DNA from: Daldinia sp. FL1419
Lineage: Eukaryota > Ascomycota > Sordariomycetes > Xylariales > Hypoxylaceae
Length of the DNA: 64,000 nt
Assembly: GCA_025201765.1 (NCBI GenBank)
Contig: MU623351.1
Coordinates: 1-64,000, forward strand
Direction of reading: 5' to 3'
The notes under the pieces were generated by a model. It did no database searches. It had not been told where the DNA came from and was given only the letters and a program-made list of their open reading frames with translations. This document shows positions 37,153 to 47,933 of this stretch, one piece after another. Made by a program: the position numbers and the translations under genes. The first letter of the stretch is position 1; the number at the start of each line of letters is the position of its first letter.

Positions 37153-38531
37153 GAGGCTCGAAAGTTTGAATTTATTTATATTATAGTTATGGTAAGATTT
37201 TTATTACACGTTACAATTTGAGACACTTTATAGACTCGAAAAACTTAAGCTTAAATCAAGTGCGACGTGCGACGTGCGACGCCTCAAATACGCAACAAAA
37301 AAAAAAGAGAAAAAAGGAGGGATATTTACTATTCGTTGCTTACAGGGTTGAGTGGATTTCGCGGACGGTTACGCTCAACTGTTGGATTTGCTGATGCAGC
37401 TCACCAGAACGGCCGCTTCTGACCTTTTATGCTTATGAAACCTTGCCAGCTGTGAATTCCTGCGAATTACGAGGAGTAGACGTCATCGGTAGGTCGAATA
37501 TTAATTGCATGGTCCATTTCCTTTCTTTTTTTTTCTCTAAACCTATTCAAGACTGTCAACTCTCTTTTGGGGAATTATTTTGAATTAGGCTTGAAATCTA
37601 AAGAGAGAAGAGAAAAATGAGTAAAGTCAACGTTTATTATATAATTGCTCAACTCTATTATGTCCCTTAATATGGAGGACCGTTTGTTAATATAAGATAA
37701 GCACTTTAAGTACTCACGTGAGTTATGTAGTTACCTTTTTCCTTTTTATTCAAATACCTACCTTCAATTATGCTTTATTAATTAACCATATCTCCCCATC
37801 ACAGATTTAGGACGACTTTTATGCTCATCGAATTTCGACGAACTTTAATTCCTCCGAAAACGAGACGCAATAGATCAAACGCTATGCCGCACGAGGAAGG
37901 CGTTCGGTGGGTTTTGTTAGCGGGACGGGGAGATGCATCTCAACCTTATCTTTATCGCGCTAAATTGCTAAAACCGGCCGAGGCTCGCTACCTGACCAAG
38001 CCTGATTTACACTACATATGGACAGTATACATGTACATGTACAGCATTCTACCCCAAGCGCTCGGACCATGCAAGTCATAAGCCCCTGACGCCTTACCTG
38101 AACCACCGACCACCCTTTCTCAGACCCTCGACGTCACCCGAACATTTACAAGCTTACCTAGGCACCCTAAACCAATCTCTCTCTTTCTTTTTTTCTACCA
38201 GACTTTCCTTACCGTGACGATCATGGTCAAGCGAACAACAAACCTTGCATAAAAACCCCGAAGAAGAGAGAAAACCAAGCAAACAACAGCAACGGCCGAG
38301 GACGCTTTATTATTAGCTTACTCTCGCTCCAGTCAATGAGCCATTCTACGTAGATAGCGCCGGCGCGCCGTCGTCCTTTCTACACGGCTTCACTTTATCT
38401 TATTACTTTACCTCAGCTACCGTACAAACGCCTCTCGTTATACCCTATTTTCCATCTTTAGATTCCGCACGCGAGATCAAATCGCACAACGCATTGTACA
38501 ACGTACAACAAACACACCACCAACCCTCACG
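37153..38531. other. Divergent intergenic region between caleosin and the Roadblock-like gene
   Basis: About 1.4 kb containing both promoters. A triplicated TGCGACG-type word occurs at 37261-37280 and an A/G-rich patch at 37299-37320. The last 400 bases are pyrimidine- and CA-rich, as in fungal leaders. No gene supported. Confidence 0.5.
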
Positions 38532-39308
38532 ATGCCCAACACGCAACAACCCCCCTCCCCCACGCCCTCCCTCCTCCTCACAAAGCGCCTAACCGCCTTC
38601 CTAAGCGCAAACCTCGGCCCCCAGGTGCACACCGCAGTCCTAACCACCCCGTCGGGCAAGCTCCTCGCCCACGCGTCGCCCCACTCCGTCGCCACCCTGC
38701 GCACACAATGCACCGTCGCTGCCTCGGTATGGGCTTTATACTCGACGCCCGACACCGTCGCCGCCGCCCTGCCGGACTCTCCCCGCTACCCCGCGCAGTC
38801 TACCTACTCCCCTTCCCCGTCCCCGGAGCCGCGCTCGTCGCCTACCGCCGTCACGATACAGCTCGCGGCGGGGGTCATGGTGATTCGGAAACTGCGCTGC
38901 GGTTTGCTGTTCGTTTGCATTGGGCCCAGCGTTGGTGCGAGCGATGGTGCGGGAGGAACGGGGGATTACGTCACAAATACACATACGCATACGCATACGC
39001 ATACCCCCGCGCGAACGGTTCCTATCACGCCTACCACCAACACCCCCTCGGCCGCCATAACCGCCCCCATGCCCTCGCAGCAACAAGGCGACCCGCACCC
39101 CTCCACACCCCTAGGCTCTCCATCCGAAGTCGAAAGCGTAGTCAGCGCGGGAGCAGCAACGACGGCAAGCGTAGCGACCACGACCAGCGTCGCTGCTACG
39201 GCGGTCGTCGCGACGAGGAGACAAGCGGAAGAACTAGCGCGGTGGCTAGACGATAAGCTGGGGTCGTTGGGGACGCTGGAGGAAGGGTTAGGGGTTGAGG
39301 CGAGATAG
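38532..39308 (+). CDS. Roadblock/LC7-like domain protein (possible Ragulator/EGO-type subunit)
   Basis: A single exon encodes 258 residues with strongly GC-biased third positions. The fold pattern is split in two: the N-terminal part (LTAFLSANLGPQVHTAVLTTPSGKLLAHAS and VATLRTQCTVAASVWALY, about 15-75) and a second strand block, TIQLAAGVMVIRKLRCGLLFVCIG (about 108-132). The final helix is ELARWLDDKLGSLGTLEEG. This order of long helix, GKLLA strand, helix and paired hydrophobic strands resembles Roadblock/LC7 proteins such as LAMTOR2 or Ego3, which scaffold Rag GTPases at the vacuole; that identity is inference. Between the core and last helix sits a low-complexity insert with a THTHTHTHTP run from a CATACG DNA repeat, then an alanine/threonine-rich region. 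Confidence 0.6.
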   Translation: MPNTQQPPSPTPSLLLTKRLTAFLSANLGPQVHTAVLTTPSGKLLAHASPHSVATLRTQCTVAASVWALYSTPDTVAAALPDSPRYPAQSTYSPSPSPEPRSSPTAVTIQLAAGVMVIRKLRCGLLFVCIGPSVGASDGAGGTGDYVTNTHTHTHTHTPARTVPITPTTNTPSAAITAPMPSQQQGDPHPSTPLGSPSEVESVVSAGAATTASVATTTSVAATAVVATRRQAEELARWLDDKLGSLGTLEEGLGVEAR

Positions 39309-40212
39309 GGCCGGGGTTTTTAATGAGTGGTTTTACTACGAGGCTCTAATTTTATTTGGGGGCCGTTTCGGATCAGATACTGGTCATATTGTAGCCGTGG
39401 ATCGACGACTATGAAGGTTTGACGTGCTCCTAGCAAGGAGACACGTCTAGGTTGGGCGGATTACGTGATATTTATTAAACCTCTTCGGAGAAACGGTCTT
39501 ACAAGGCCGGAGCGGTAATGATACTGGACCCCGGGGACGGATGGAAGCTTGCGTCGAAAGTCGATTGGCCTTCGCGCGTAGAGTAGGGCACGGCTTATAT
39601 TCGAATTAGGACGGGCAAGCGTAACGAAAAAAAAAATATGCGGCTGGAGAGGTTGGGGCCATGGTAATTAAAATAGTTGATCTCGTACGGCAGGGCGGAA
39701 TAGGGGTTTCGCCCGAGTAAGTCCTGGCGAGGTTTGTTTTTAGATGCTGTTTCTCAGGAATCAAAGATACCAATTATGTATGTAGGAATAATAGGCTAAT
39801 AGAGTTGTTCACAAATATATAAAAACTCGTCATAGTAATAACTATTAAGTTAGAATATTAATATGATGATGGAATGAGTATTAAAGGGTGTTATTAGAAT
39901 TATGACAAGTACCAATATCGTAGTCAATCTATACACTTAGTAATCTAGTCTTCTATTGCGACTCTAATTCATTGTAAATCAGTACGAGAAATCCCTCACT
40001 GTCTACTTATATCATTAGGTACTCTATCCAGTTACCTCCAGGCCTAAAGAACCTAAAGATAAACTCGTCCTCGTCATTTTTCCCCCGCTTATACTGACGC
40101 GTCTCCCTATTAAGCCATCTCGCCCCTATTCCCACTCCAAATCCAAATCCCACCCTTAACTTTAACTCCATCTTCACCAGATCTTATCCTCCCCCTAAAC
40201 TATAGCAACCCA
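39309..40212. other. Intergenic region after the Roadblock-like gene
   Basis: About 900 bp. An AT-rich block lies at 39760-40000. No gene, RNA or element recognised. Confidence 0.45.
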
Positions 40213-40458
40213 TTAACACCTCCCACAAATACCGGAGAAGTTGCCCCGAAGATCACCCCCATCCTTGTCCGGTACGTACCCCACACCGGTAACGTTCCTC
40301 TGGACACACCCACGGAAGTGGAACTGAAGTCTTTCGAAGGATTGAAAGATGCCCTCACCAAGCACACGATCCTGTACTTCCACGACCCCAACCTCCCAGA
40401 CCTCTGTTGTCGTCGCTGGGCGTGGCGCGATATACGGTGGGGAGACGGGATAGTACAT
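40213..40458 (-). CDS. Possible small protein of 81 residues behind a TATA box
   Basis: The frame from the ATG at 40458 encodes MYYPVSPPYIAPRPATTTEV, then WEVGVVEVQDRVLGEGIFQSF and a glycine/cysteine-containing end (SGICGRC). It lies about 90 bp downstream of a TATAAATA box on the same strand. The opposite strand has an equally long open frame with C-rich third positions but no ATG, so the strand is uncertain. No family is recognised. Confidence 0.25.
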   Translation of the reverse strand: MYYPVSPPYIAPRPATTTEVWEVGVVEVQDRVLGEGIFQSFERLQFHFRGCVQRNVTGVGYVPDKDGGDLRGNFSGICGRC

Positions 40459-40546
40459 CCGGTATGATGTGGAGGCGGCCAGGCTTGTGTAATATCGTGA
40501 AGTTGATTCCTGAAGAATTCTAAATGGGGGATGCTCCCCAGAGAGG

Positions 40547-40554
40547 TATTTATA
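40547..40554 (-). promoter_or_regulatory. TATA-box-like element (TATAAATA)
   Basis: TATAAATA on the minus strand, 89-96 bp before the candidate start at 40458. It is weak evidence by itself because AT-rich octamers are common here. Confidence 0.25.
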
Positions 40555-41072
40555 CTTCCACACAGTGCCTCGCACCTTCTAATTTTTCGTACCTGCACCG
40601 GTAGATTCAGTCGGAAGGGAGAGAACTGCCAGCTCTAGAAAATTCACCAAGTAATTCTAGCATGCCAATTTGTACTAAACCAACCCCCCCAAAGTGCTTG
40701 GAGGAGGAAATCATCTTGGAGAACCAGATTGTAGGTGTTGGGAAGCGAGACGCCGGTCGAATTGTCCCCTGGTGGAGGAAATCCCGTAAGTCGACTATAA
40801 GGGGCTTATGCGACATAGCCTCAACCCCTAAGCTCGCAATTTCTTCATGTATGGGAAACTCGAAAGTGTCAGAAAATCCACCTAGCATACCATATTGGCA
40901 AAAAGTCGTTGGTGAACATTTGAACGATCAAAGTATCTCAATATTTTGATTAAATTAAATTAGAGCGTAGGATCAGACGGTCTGTATTGGTGGACCGCTC
41001 TGCTCTTGGGGGGCTTCTTGTTTCTGTTGGCAGGTTTACCAGGTTGTACAATACGTTGCTAGTAGCCTCTAT

Positions 41073-41168
41073 TTATTGTCGCTTGTGAGGCCATTCTTGC
41101 TGTTTAGCAAGCTCCGAGGGGGTGAGTTTTCCGTCTACCTCAGAGTCCGGATCATCAAAGTTACGGAC
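41073..41168 (-). pseudogene. Isolated coding-like terminal exon or gene relic
   Basis: After an acceptor CAG the minus strand reads VRNFDDPDSEVDGKLTPSEL, then AKQQEWPHKRQ and a stop (31 codons). Charge pattern, Asp-rich DDPDSEVDGKL and a clean stop look like the C terminus of a real protein. The frame is closed just upstream (TAG), so a splice would be needed, but no convincing branch point or upstream exon is found. It may be the surviving end of a decayed gene. Confidence 0.35.
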
Positions 41169-42106
41169 CTGCTACCGTGGACCGGTACCGTAGCGAATTC
41201 AAACCATAACGAATCGCAGAAAACAAAGGTTTAAGTCTGCTATCGCTAGTGATTTCCGCTGTGGTCTGTCCTGCCGTACATCCGTCGCAGGTGAAAAAGG
41301 AGAATGCTGCTTGAACATCTGTTGTTATCCTATTAAACTTAGCCTTTCGCTGTAATTCTTAGAAACAAGTCTTTTTCGAAGATTCCACATACCATGCCTA
41401 CCTATCCTAAACTCTCCCGATATAAGAGGAAGTTGGAACGTTACACAGCTGGACGCTGAGCCTTTGTACAACTCCCTTCGATGAATACCTAGCTTAGGAA
41501 GGATGCTCTTAATATGAAGAAGTAAATTCCTTTTAAAGATAAAAACCAACGGAAGACTAGTAGCGCGCAAGTAGAGTGATTGAAAGATGAAAAGCGCTTT
41601 GAAAAGAGGGTTGAATAGTACATAGGAATATTTGTAGAATTGACTTGTGGAAGATGGAGAGAGAAGAGAGAAGGAAAAAGAGACATGGTGTGGTAAAGAG
41701 TTTAAAAAGTACCTCTTTTAGTGCCTTCCATTCAATTGTGCCTTCTTATAGTGCTTCGTACTTATCATACCCAGTACCTTCCATCTCTAGGCAGTACCTC
41801 TAAACTCTAGGCAGTGTCAGGTGAATACCAAAAGTTTCAAATTTAAGTTACCTACCTAGTTAGATGGAATATTGCAAAAGATGGGAGGTGCGAGATTAAT
41901 CAACTATAAACTACCTAACTTAAGTAGGTACCTTACTGTAGAACAAGGCAAATAAAAGAGACTTTCTATAATGCAACATCCTGAGTATTGGTATACCTTC
42001 CGGTGTCTTTACCTACTTGCAAAGTAGTCTATAACTACACCTAGTTAAGTTAACTTAGGTAAGTTAAGTTACAACCAAGCCAGAAAACCCCGTAGTCGCC
42101 AAACAC

Positions 42107-42574
42107 ATGATATATCATGGGAAGAATCCAACGTCCATAAGAACCGCAAAACAACCCCCATACCTACTCCCCCAAGTCCCCCCCTTTTTCTCGCCACCAC
42201 CATTAACACGAATAAGCACAAACAAACACGCACGTCAACAAGAAAAAACAAGGACCCTTAACCCCGCTATCTCACCCCGTTCCGCCGTGTCAGGACAAGA
42301 GGTCTCAGACTTATTAGCCGAGCTCCTAGAAAAGGAAAAAGGGGGCGGAAAGAAAAGCGCGGTTGTTTGTGCGTTACGACCCGATGGGGACGGAGTACGG
42401 AAGATAGTGCGATCGAGAGACGTTGGATGGCACCCTACTTGCATTAGGTTGACAAGGGGAGGAAACGGGGAGTTGGGTGGTCTTTCGTATTCGATAGCTC
42501 GGCTTTGGTTGTTTGGGTTAGTGTTTCTGGTAGTTAATGGGAAGATTTCTTCTTGTTACTACTTTGGAAAATAG
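42107..42574 (+). CDS. Hypothetical protein of 155 residues
   Basis: An intact frame with plausible codon use in its middle: SGQEVSDLLAELLEKEKGGG, then KKSAVVCALRPDGDGVRKIV and RSRDVGWHPTCIRL. The first 50 residues are proline- and basic-rich and may be upstream of the true start. A hydrophobic segment (LWLFGLVFLVV) near the end could be a membrane helix. No family is recognised and there is no splice or neighbour support. Confidence 0.3.
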   Translation: MIYHGKNPTSIRTAKQPPYLLPQVPPFFSPPPLTRISTNKHARQQEKTRTLNPAISPRSAVSGQEVSDLLAELLEKEKGGGKKSAVVCALRPDGDGVRKIVRSRDVGWHPTCIRLTRGGNGELGGLSYSIARLWLFGLVFLVVNGKISSCYYFGK

Positions 42575-43441
42575 ATAGCGACGTGCTTTTGACTGCCGTG
42601 CTGCTGAATGTGTACCCAAGGAGGGTTGTGCATGAGCGGGAGGTAAATGTTGGTCACGATACGATCTTCCTACCCCAGGCAACGCAAACCGGCACGAACC
42701 AAGGTTAGAGGTAAGAATCCCGATATAGGGGGGCGGAATTGAACCTAGATTGAATCCAGTTTAGTAAATCAAAAATCTTTGACTTATTATCGTAGGTAGG
42801 TATAGCGTACAGTAGACTATATACAAGAATTCATTATATTCAGTGTTTAGCCTTGAAGTTCCTAAGGGAAACATAATATCATGTAATCACATCTAGAGGT
42901 CATCACACAGTAATACAAATCCCCATCATTCTATATCCCACTACCCACCCATCACATATCATATACCTACCTATATAGACACAAGCCAAGACACAAGCCA
43001 GGACCCAAGTGGATTTGACGAACAAACTATATTTCATAAGATAGACCTAGGTAGTTATCCATTCATAACTCGTATTCCGTCTTGTCCCCATAGAAACCCT
43101 CCGAGACGCTTCCACGATTCCCATCGACAGCATGCCAGCTCCGCGATGTAGGTAAGTAGAAAACTTTTGGGTATCAGATGCAGATTGTATGCCTAAAAGC
43201 AGAAAATATGCCCGGTAGATAGGTAACGATAAAACGCGATGCTGGTGCCTGATAGCGTATGTCGACGACGGGGTATCATACTTTGAAATCAGAAAATCTC
43301 GTGTGCCGTAACGCCCTCTCCAATGTTATGTATCCCCCTTTTCGAGTTTTTCTTTCTTTCTTTTCCTCGTCTTTTTTTTTTTCAAAAAATAAAATAAAAT
43401 AAATCAAATCGTAGGTTTCAGATAAATCGTTTCTGGCTGCT
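42575..43441. other. Intergenic region downstream of VIVID
   Basis: About 870 bp, mainly 3' flank of the photoreceptor gene. A tract of T/C and AAAATA repeats lies at 43341-43405. No gene seen. Confidence 0.5.
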
Positions 43442-44220
43442 TTACCAGGTCTTTTCGGCGAGGAAACCAACCGAGTACCGAGGCGTTTGGCTGTCCCAGC
43501 ACACCGGAATCATCGTCAACAGGTTGACAAATCTCTCACCGCTCTTCTTAAAGTTGACGACTTCGACGGCTATTTCGCCGTTCACTTCTACGGCTCGCTG
43601 CATATTCTTCAGGACATCCTTGCCAACGTACTTGCGGGTCGATTGTTTTCGAACCTTACCACCTGGGGCCTGTAGGAACCGACAGTTTCGTCCAATCACC
43701 TCGGAATGCGAGTAGCCCGTCAACTGGGTAAAGGGATCCGAAGTGTAAACTATGGGATGGTCTGGCTGCTGAAGGTCGCACATGACAAGGGCGCAAGAAG
43801 CATCGATTGGGCCAAGTTCGATGATTGGATTTGGTCTTGTCATGACTCGAATCTGCGTTCTGTTAGAGAGAGCTGACTTCGTTGCAGGGGACGCTCGTAT
43901 GCATACAAGAATGCTCATTATATCGAAGCCACTCGGGGCGTAAAGTCCGGGGTAGATGATACCATCATGCGCCGTATCTTTCGGATCCATTGCAATGCTG
44001 GCTGGTACTCTTGTGAATGTGCTGCTATCTGCGTATCGATACTATATAATTCAAATACGTCAGCAGCGGGCCTAAAATTACGCCATGTAGCGTATGGTAT
44101 AAGTATCTCCCATGGTGACAGCGAGGAGGACAGCGCAGAGTAAAATGTAGAAATAACTAGGAAGGGAATGTGGTAACACACTTGCAGCGCACTCTCTTCC
44201 CAAGGGTTCATGATAGTCAT
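43442..44220 (-). CDS. vvd: VIVID-type LOV-domain blue-light photoreceptor
   Basis: Three exons (44182-44220, 43907-44041, 43442-43852, minus) give 194 residues. The joins restore MNPWEESALQYRY and, after removal of a 54-bp intron with CTAAC branch, GFDIMSILIRVMTRPNPIIE, which is colinear with Neurospora VVD. The LOV core has GRNCRFLQ with the photoactive cysteine that forms the flavin adduct, TRKYV, EVVNFKKSGERFVNLLTMIP and the end strand RYSVGFLAEK. The N-terminal cap (MNPWE, GLYAPSGFDIM) is also present. VVD binds FAD or FMN and damps the White Collar complex during photoadaptation. A second ATG at 44211 (MNPWEE) is an alternative start. A GATCGA palindrome lies about 55 bp upstream. Confidence 0.95.
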
Positions 44221-44274
44221 CGTGAATGAGATATTGGTGAGAGTATGGTTATGTAAGTAAAGTCAAAGCGTGTC

Positions 44275-44282
44275 TCGATCGA
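44275..44282. promoter_or_regulatory. GATCGA palindrome, candidate White Collar light-response site
   Basis: TCGATCGA reads GATCGA on both strands and sits 55-62 bp before the vvd ATG at 44220. GATCGA-like words are the reported core recognised by the White Collar GATA-type factors at light-induced promoters in Neurospora. Position and gene identity support the role; a single hexamer alone is weak. Confidence 0.4.
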
Positions 44283-47200
44283 GAGCCTCGTGAGAGCCTT
44301 GTGACGAGAGACGCAGCGGACGGGCAAGTCTATAACTAGGTACGAATCCTAGGACCAGGCTTCAGAATAGCTTAGAGTAGCTTAGATAACGTGACGTTTA
44401 GCTGAGGATACCATTTCCTTAGAGCTTACAAGGCGGCAACGACGGCTTTCTGGTATATTTAAAAGACCGGATAGATGGGGCAATGAGATGTAACCGGCTT
44501 GTGCACCGTCCGACTTGACTCGTGCCTCACGCTGCTTGTATAGCTTTGAATCGCGAAAGTTAAAGTACGAAAGAGGTCTTACTAGAAATCGACCACCCGC
44601 GATGTTTCGTATTGATGAGATTCGGACGTTGGATCGCAAGCAGGCAAGAAGTTAACGAATGGCATGTTCTAGCCCGTCGGCACACGAGAGGGTACCGAGA
44701 GTATGGAAAGTAAGATGCTCGGATGCGCCTCTGTTGGTTGATCGCCGCCATGTCATGTCATAGCTTTGATCGAGCATCATAAAGGCCCCATCTTTGAGCT
44801 ACGGAGGCCCTGTTACCGGAACGGCCTAAGCCATCCCAGTATCCCACGGGCTGGCGGGAACGCCATCGTAATCTATTCTGAATCTATTCTAGTTCGGGAA
44901 AAAGGTCTTATTACAGTTTGGCGCATCTATGATCAGAATCCTAAAATTCGATGGTTTAAACTTATCCAATTGTTCGGTTTCAGAACTCAGGCCTTCAGGC
45001 CTTCAGGTCTTGGGTCTCAGATTTCCATTGCTCCGTGCTCCACGCTTTTAAGCCTTCCCTTAGACACGCATACGATCATTGCTAATTAGGAGACATTATT
45101 ATTATCAGTATTATATCCTTTGTATAGACGGAAGAGTTTCGGGATCTCGTCTTCTCTACATCTCACAACATGAATTAATTATCGTGATGTATAAACGAAT
45201 ATGTTATTCCTCGTACAAACGGTGAGGTGGCATTCGTTAGGGTAACCGCAACGTAGGCCTCGACCGGTCTTAGAAGAGGCTCTTGGAACACATGGCGATG
45301 TGGCGACACCTTTTCAAGCCTTGGCTTTTTGGGCGTCAACGCAGGTAAAATTAACAAAAATAAAAATAAAAATAAAAATGAAAAAAAAAGTTTAAAAATA
45401 AGTAATAGTAATTCCCAGTAAGGCTCAGTAAAAGCCAAGAGAAGTCTTTTTGCGGACGAATAAAGACCGAGTTCGCGGTTGAGTTTCGTACAACGTTAGG
45501 TAACCCGATGTACCTGTCTTCGCATCGATCGCTGCGGAAGCGGTTTCCTATCGAGATCTTGAACAATCTGTCATCGTCATCGTTATTGGATCGGGAATTT
45601 TAAGCTATACGCCATGTGGGACGCTCCATACGAGATCCACCAATTATGTCGGTCTATACATAGTACTGTAGTACAATCTGTCCGTGCTAATCCCCGGCAC
45701 ACTGGCACATGGCCCCCTAACCAGATTCAATCAGCCTCAAACCCAGCCTCCACGTGATGAGTATTATTTAGCTGTGACATGTCGTGTAAGTACCTACAAG
45801 TCCCCGTACCATGTATACCTACGTATCTACCTAGGTAGGTTGGTACCTCTTCCTTATATAGGTATGTACCCAGGTGATGATCTGCAATAAGCTAGGTATC
45901 TTCGATGACGCACCGATAAAAAGAAATCAAGTTCGGCATTTATGCCCAATTATTATCAATTGTTTATTATTTTCTCGAGACAATTCGTTGTTGCAGAAAG
46001 GGAGCTTCGAAATTTCAGAGACACCATAATAACAATAGCACCCAACAAGAATCGAATTCGCAACTAGCCATCGCCTTGGAGGAATTACGTATTATTATAC
46101 ACGTGTCGTGTCTCGCCAGATTTAAAAATTCCCCTTCTTAAAATATCTGATTCTACGGCACCATCGTCGATCCCGTTGATCCATCGTTGCTGCAGTGGCT
46201 TACTTTTTAAGCGACGATACAAAGAAAAAAAGAAAAAGAAAAAACGCAGCTGAGCGGTTCTAATGGGATTCAATAGCCGAACGGGCGCCTGCATATGCCT
46301 TTCTGCCGCGTAAACAGATTCATCAGGCTATTCCTAATTCTTCCTTGAGACCGCAAGTTTATTTGTTCAGACACATATACCTTGCAAAGCCAAGACGAGA
46401 GGCGCATCCCTATCGTCTGGTGATAACCACCAATTTCGGCCGTTGGTTACATCTTGCAACGTATAGTCCCCATCCCACTCGACGCCAGGACAATGTAAGG
46501 TATAAGTTGAAACGGAGAGACCCGTACGAACGAGCCCGAAAACGGACCTTTTTACAAAATCACGGGTCGCAATTATAGTTTGGCCCATCTGAAGCTTAAA
46601 GCCTTAAAGCCGAGCTCGATGTGGTTCCATAAAGATGCTGTTTGAGTTATCCCTTGATGTTTAACCGGTCTGCCGGTTAGGTAGCTTTACCTAGTATTTG
46701 GGAAGCTATTTTGTTTTCGTGTCATGTTTAGCAGCCAGGTAGGTAGGTAGGTATACTTGAGAATCTCGGCAACACCGTCTAATTGCCGAAAGAAACCGTT
46801 CTAATGTAGCCATGAAACTAGGAGAAGTCTAAAGTTATAGTATAATTTCTCTATTTACATCGAAAGGGCTAACTGGCTGATATGGATCAAGCCGAGTTAT
46901 CTAGACTATAAATAACGCCAAAGGAGGTGATACTTTTTATTAATTCTTAGCGTCCAACTCAATGATTTACTATCATCATGCCAAGTAACACGCAGGTAGG
47001 AAGGCTGTTATATTTTGGCACCGCGGGGTCTAATAGGTGCCTAGCTTTTAATGTGATGACGAATATCCCAGGTCAGTTAAGTTTGCCCATAAATATCGTC
47101 AAACCCACAGGAGCTCTCTAAGGTTAGGAGCTAGGTACACTGTACGATGACGTGGAGTTTAGCAAATTGCTCTCACGAAATGGTAGCCTTTTCGAGAAGT

Positions 47201-47508
47201 TATAGCGGGCCAATAAAAGCCAGTGCTGAATCCTACGACGCGGATCTTTCGGCACATAGTCCCAATACGCATCAAAGGCTGGCTTTCGGCTACGTTGTGG
47301 GCGTATGTCACATCATCTACTCAAACGTCGGAAAGGCCCTCCAAATTTCTATATGTGGCTATAATACCTACGATCTATGGATTTTGGAAAGGATATAGGT
47401 AGCCTTGCTAGATATAGATAGACGAGGTAGCGTAACTATAACTAAGGTCCGGTGGTATATCGTGCACAAAGGAAGTCGAATGGCGGGAATATGAATTAGG
47501 TATGGATA

Positions 47509-47933
47509 ACGTACCCCACAAGTCAGCCGGTCAAACTAGTCAACCGGTCAGCCGAAATATAACCGGAAATTCAAGAAATTCGAAAATACTAACTTTACGA
47601 ATTTTTGATTTTATTTTTTCAAATTTTAATATGTTTTATGTTATATATATCTGAATTTATAAAAAAATTGAAAAAAATCCCCAGTGCATATAAAGGAAGA
47701 TAATTAAGATATTGAATATTTCGGGCCCACTTTTCGGGTATTTAATTGAATAAATTCGTATAAAATTTTCAAAAAATACTACAATTAGCAGCATTCCAAG
47801 AGGATTCTAAATCTTCAAACCGAATTTTGATACGATTTTTTTCGAATAAAATGCACGTTTACGCACAGACGTATTTTGTATGTATTTTTGCTGACCGGTT
47901 GACTAGTTTGACCGGCTGACTTGTGGGGCACGT
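47509..47933. mobile_element. Small inverted-repeat element (MITE) with likely TA target duplication
   Basis: A 425-bp element with 44-bp terminal inverted repeats (47509-47552 and 47890-47933) differing at one base. The ends read ACGTACCCCACAAGTCAGCC and ACGTGCCCCACAAGTCAGCC inward, and each repeat carries CCGGTCAA/CAACCGGT words around ACTAGT. TA flanks both sides (47507-47508, 47934-47935), consistent with Tc1/mariner-type insertion, although a two-base duplication is weak proof. The interior is very AT-rich and has no coding capacity. Confidence 0.7.

Larger units (their letters stand above)
40459..42106. other. Region of weak and relic coding signals
   Basis: Contains a 93-codon minus frame (40607-40888) with reasonable codon use but no recognisable domain, and the isolated terminal exon at 41073-41168. 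From 41690 on there are repeated AGTACCTC/CTAGGCAGT and TACCTA/AAGTTAGGT words. No complete gene can be built. Confidence 0.4.
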
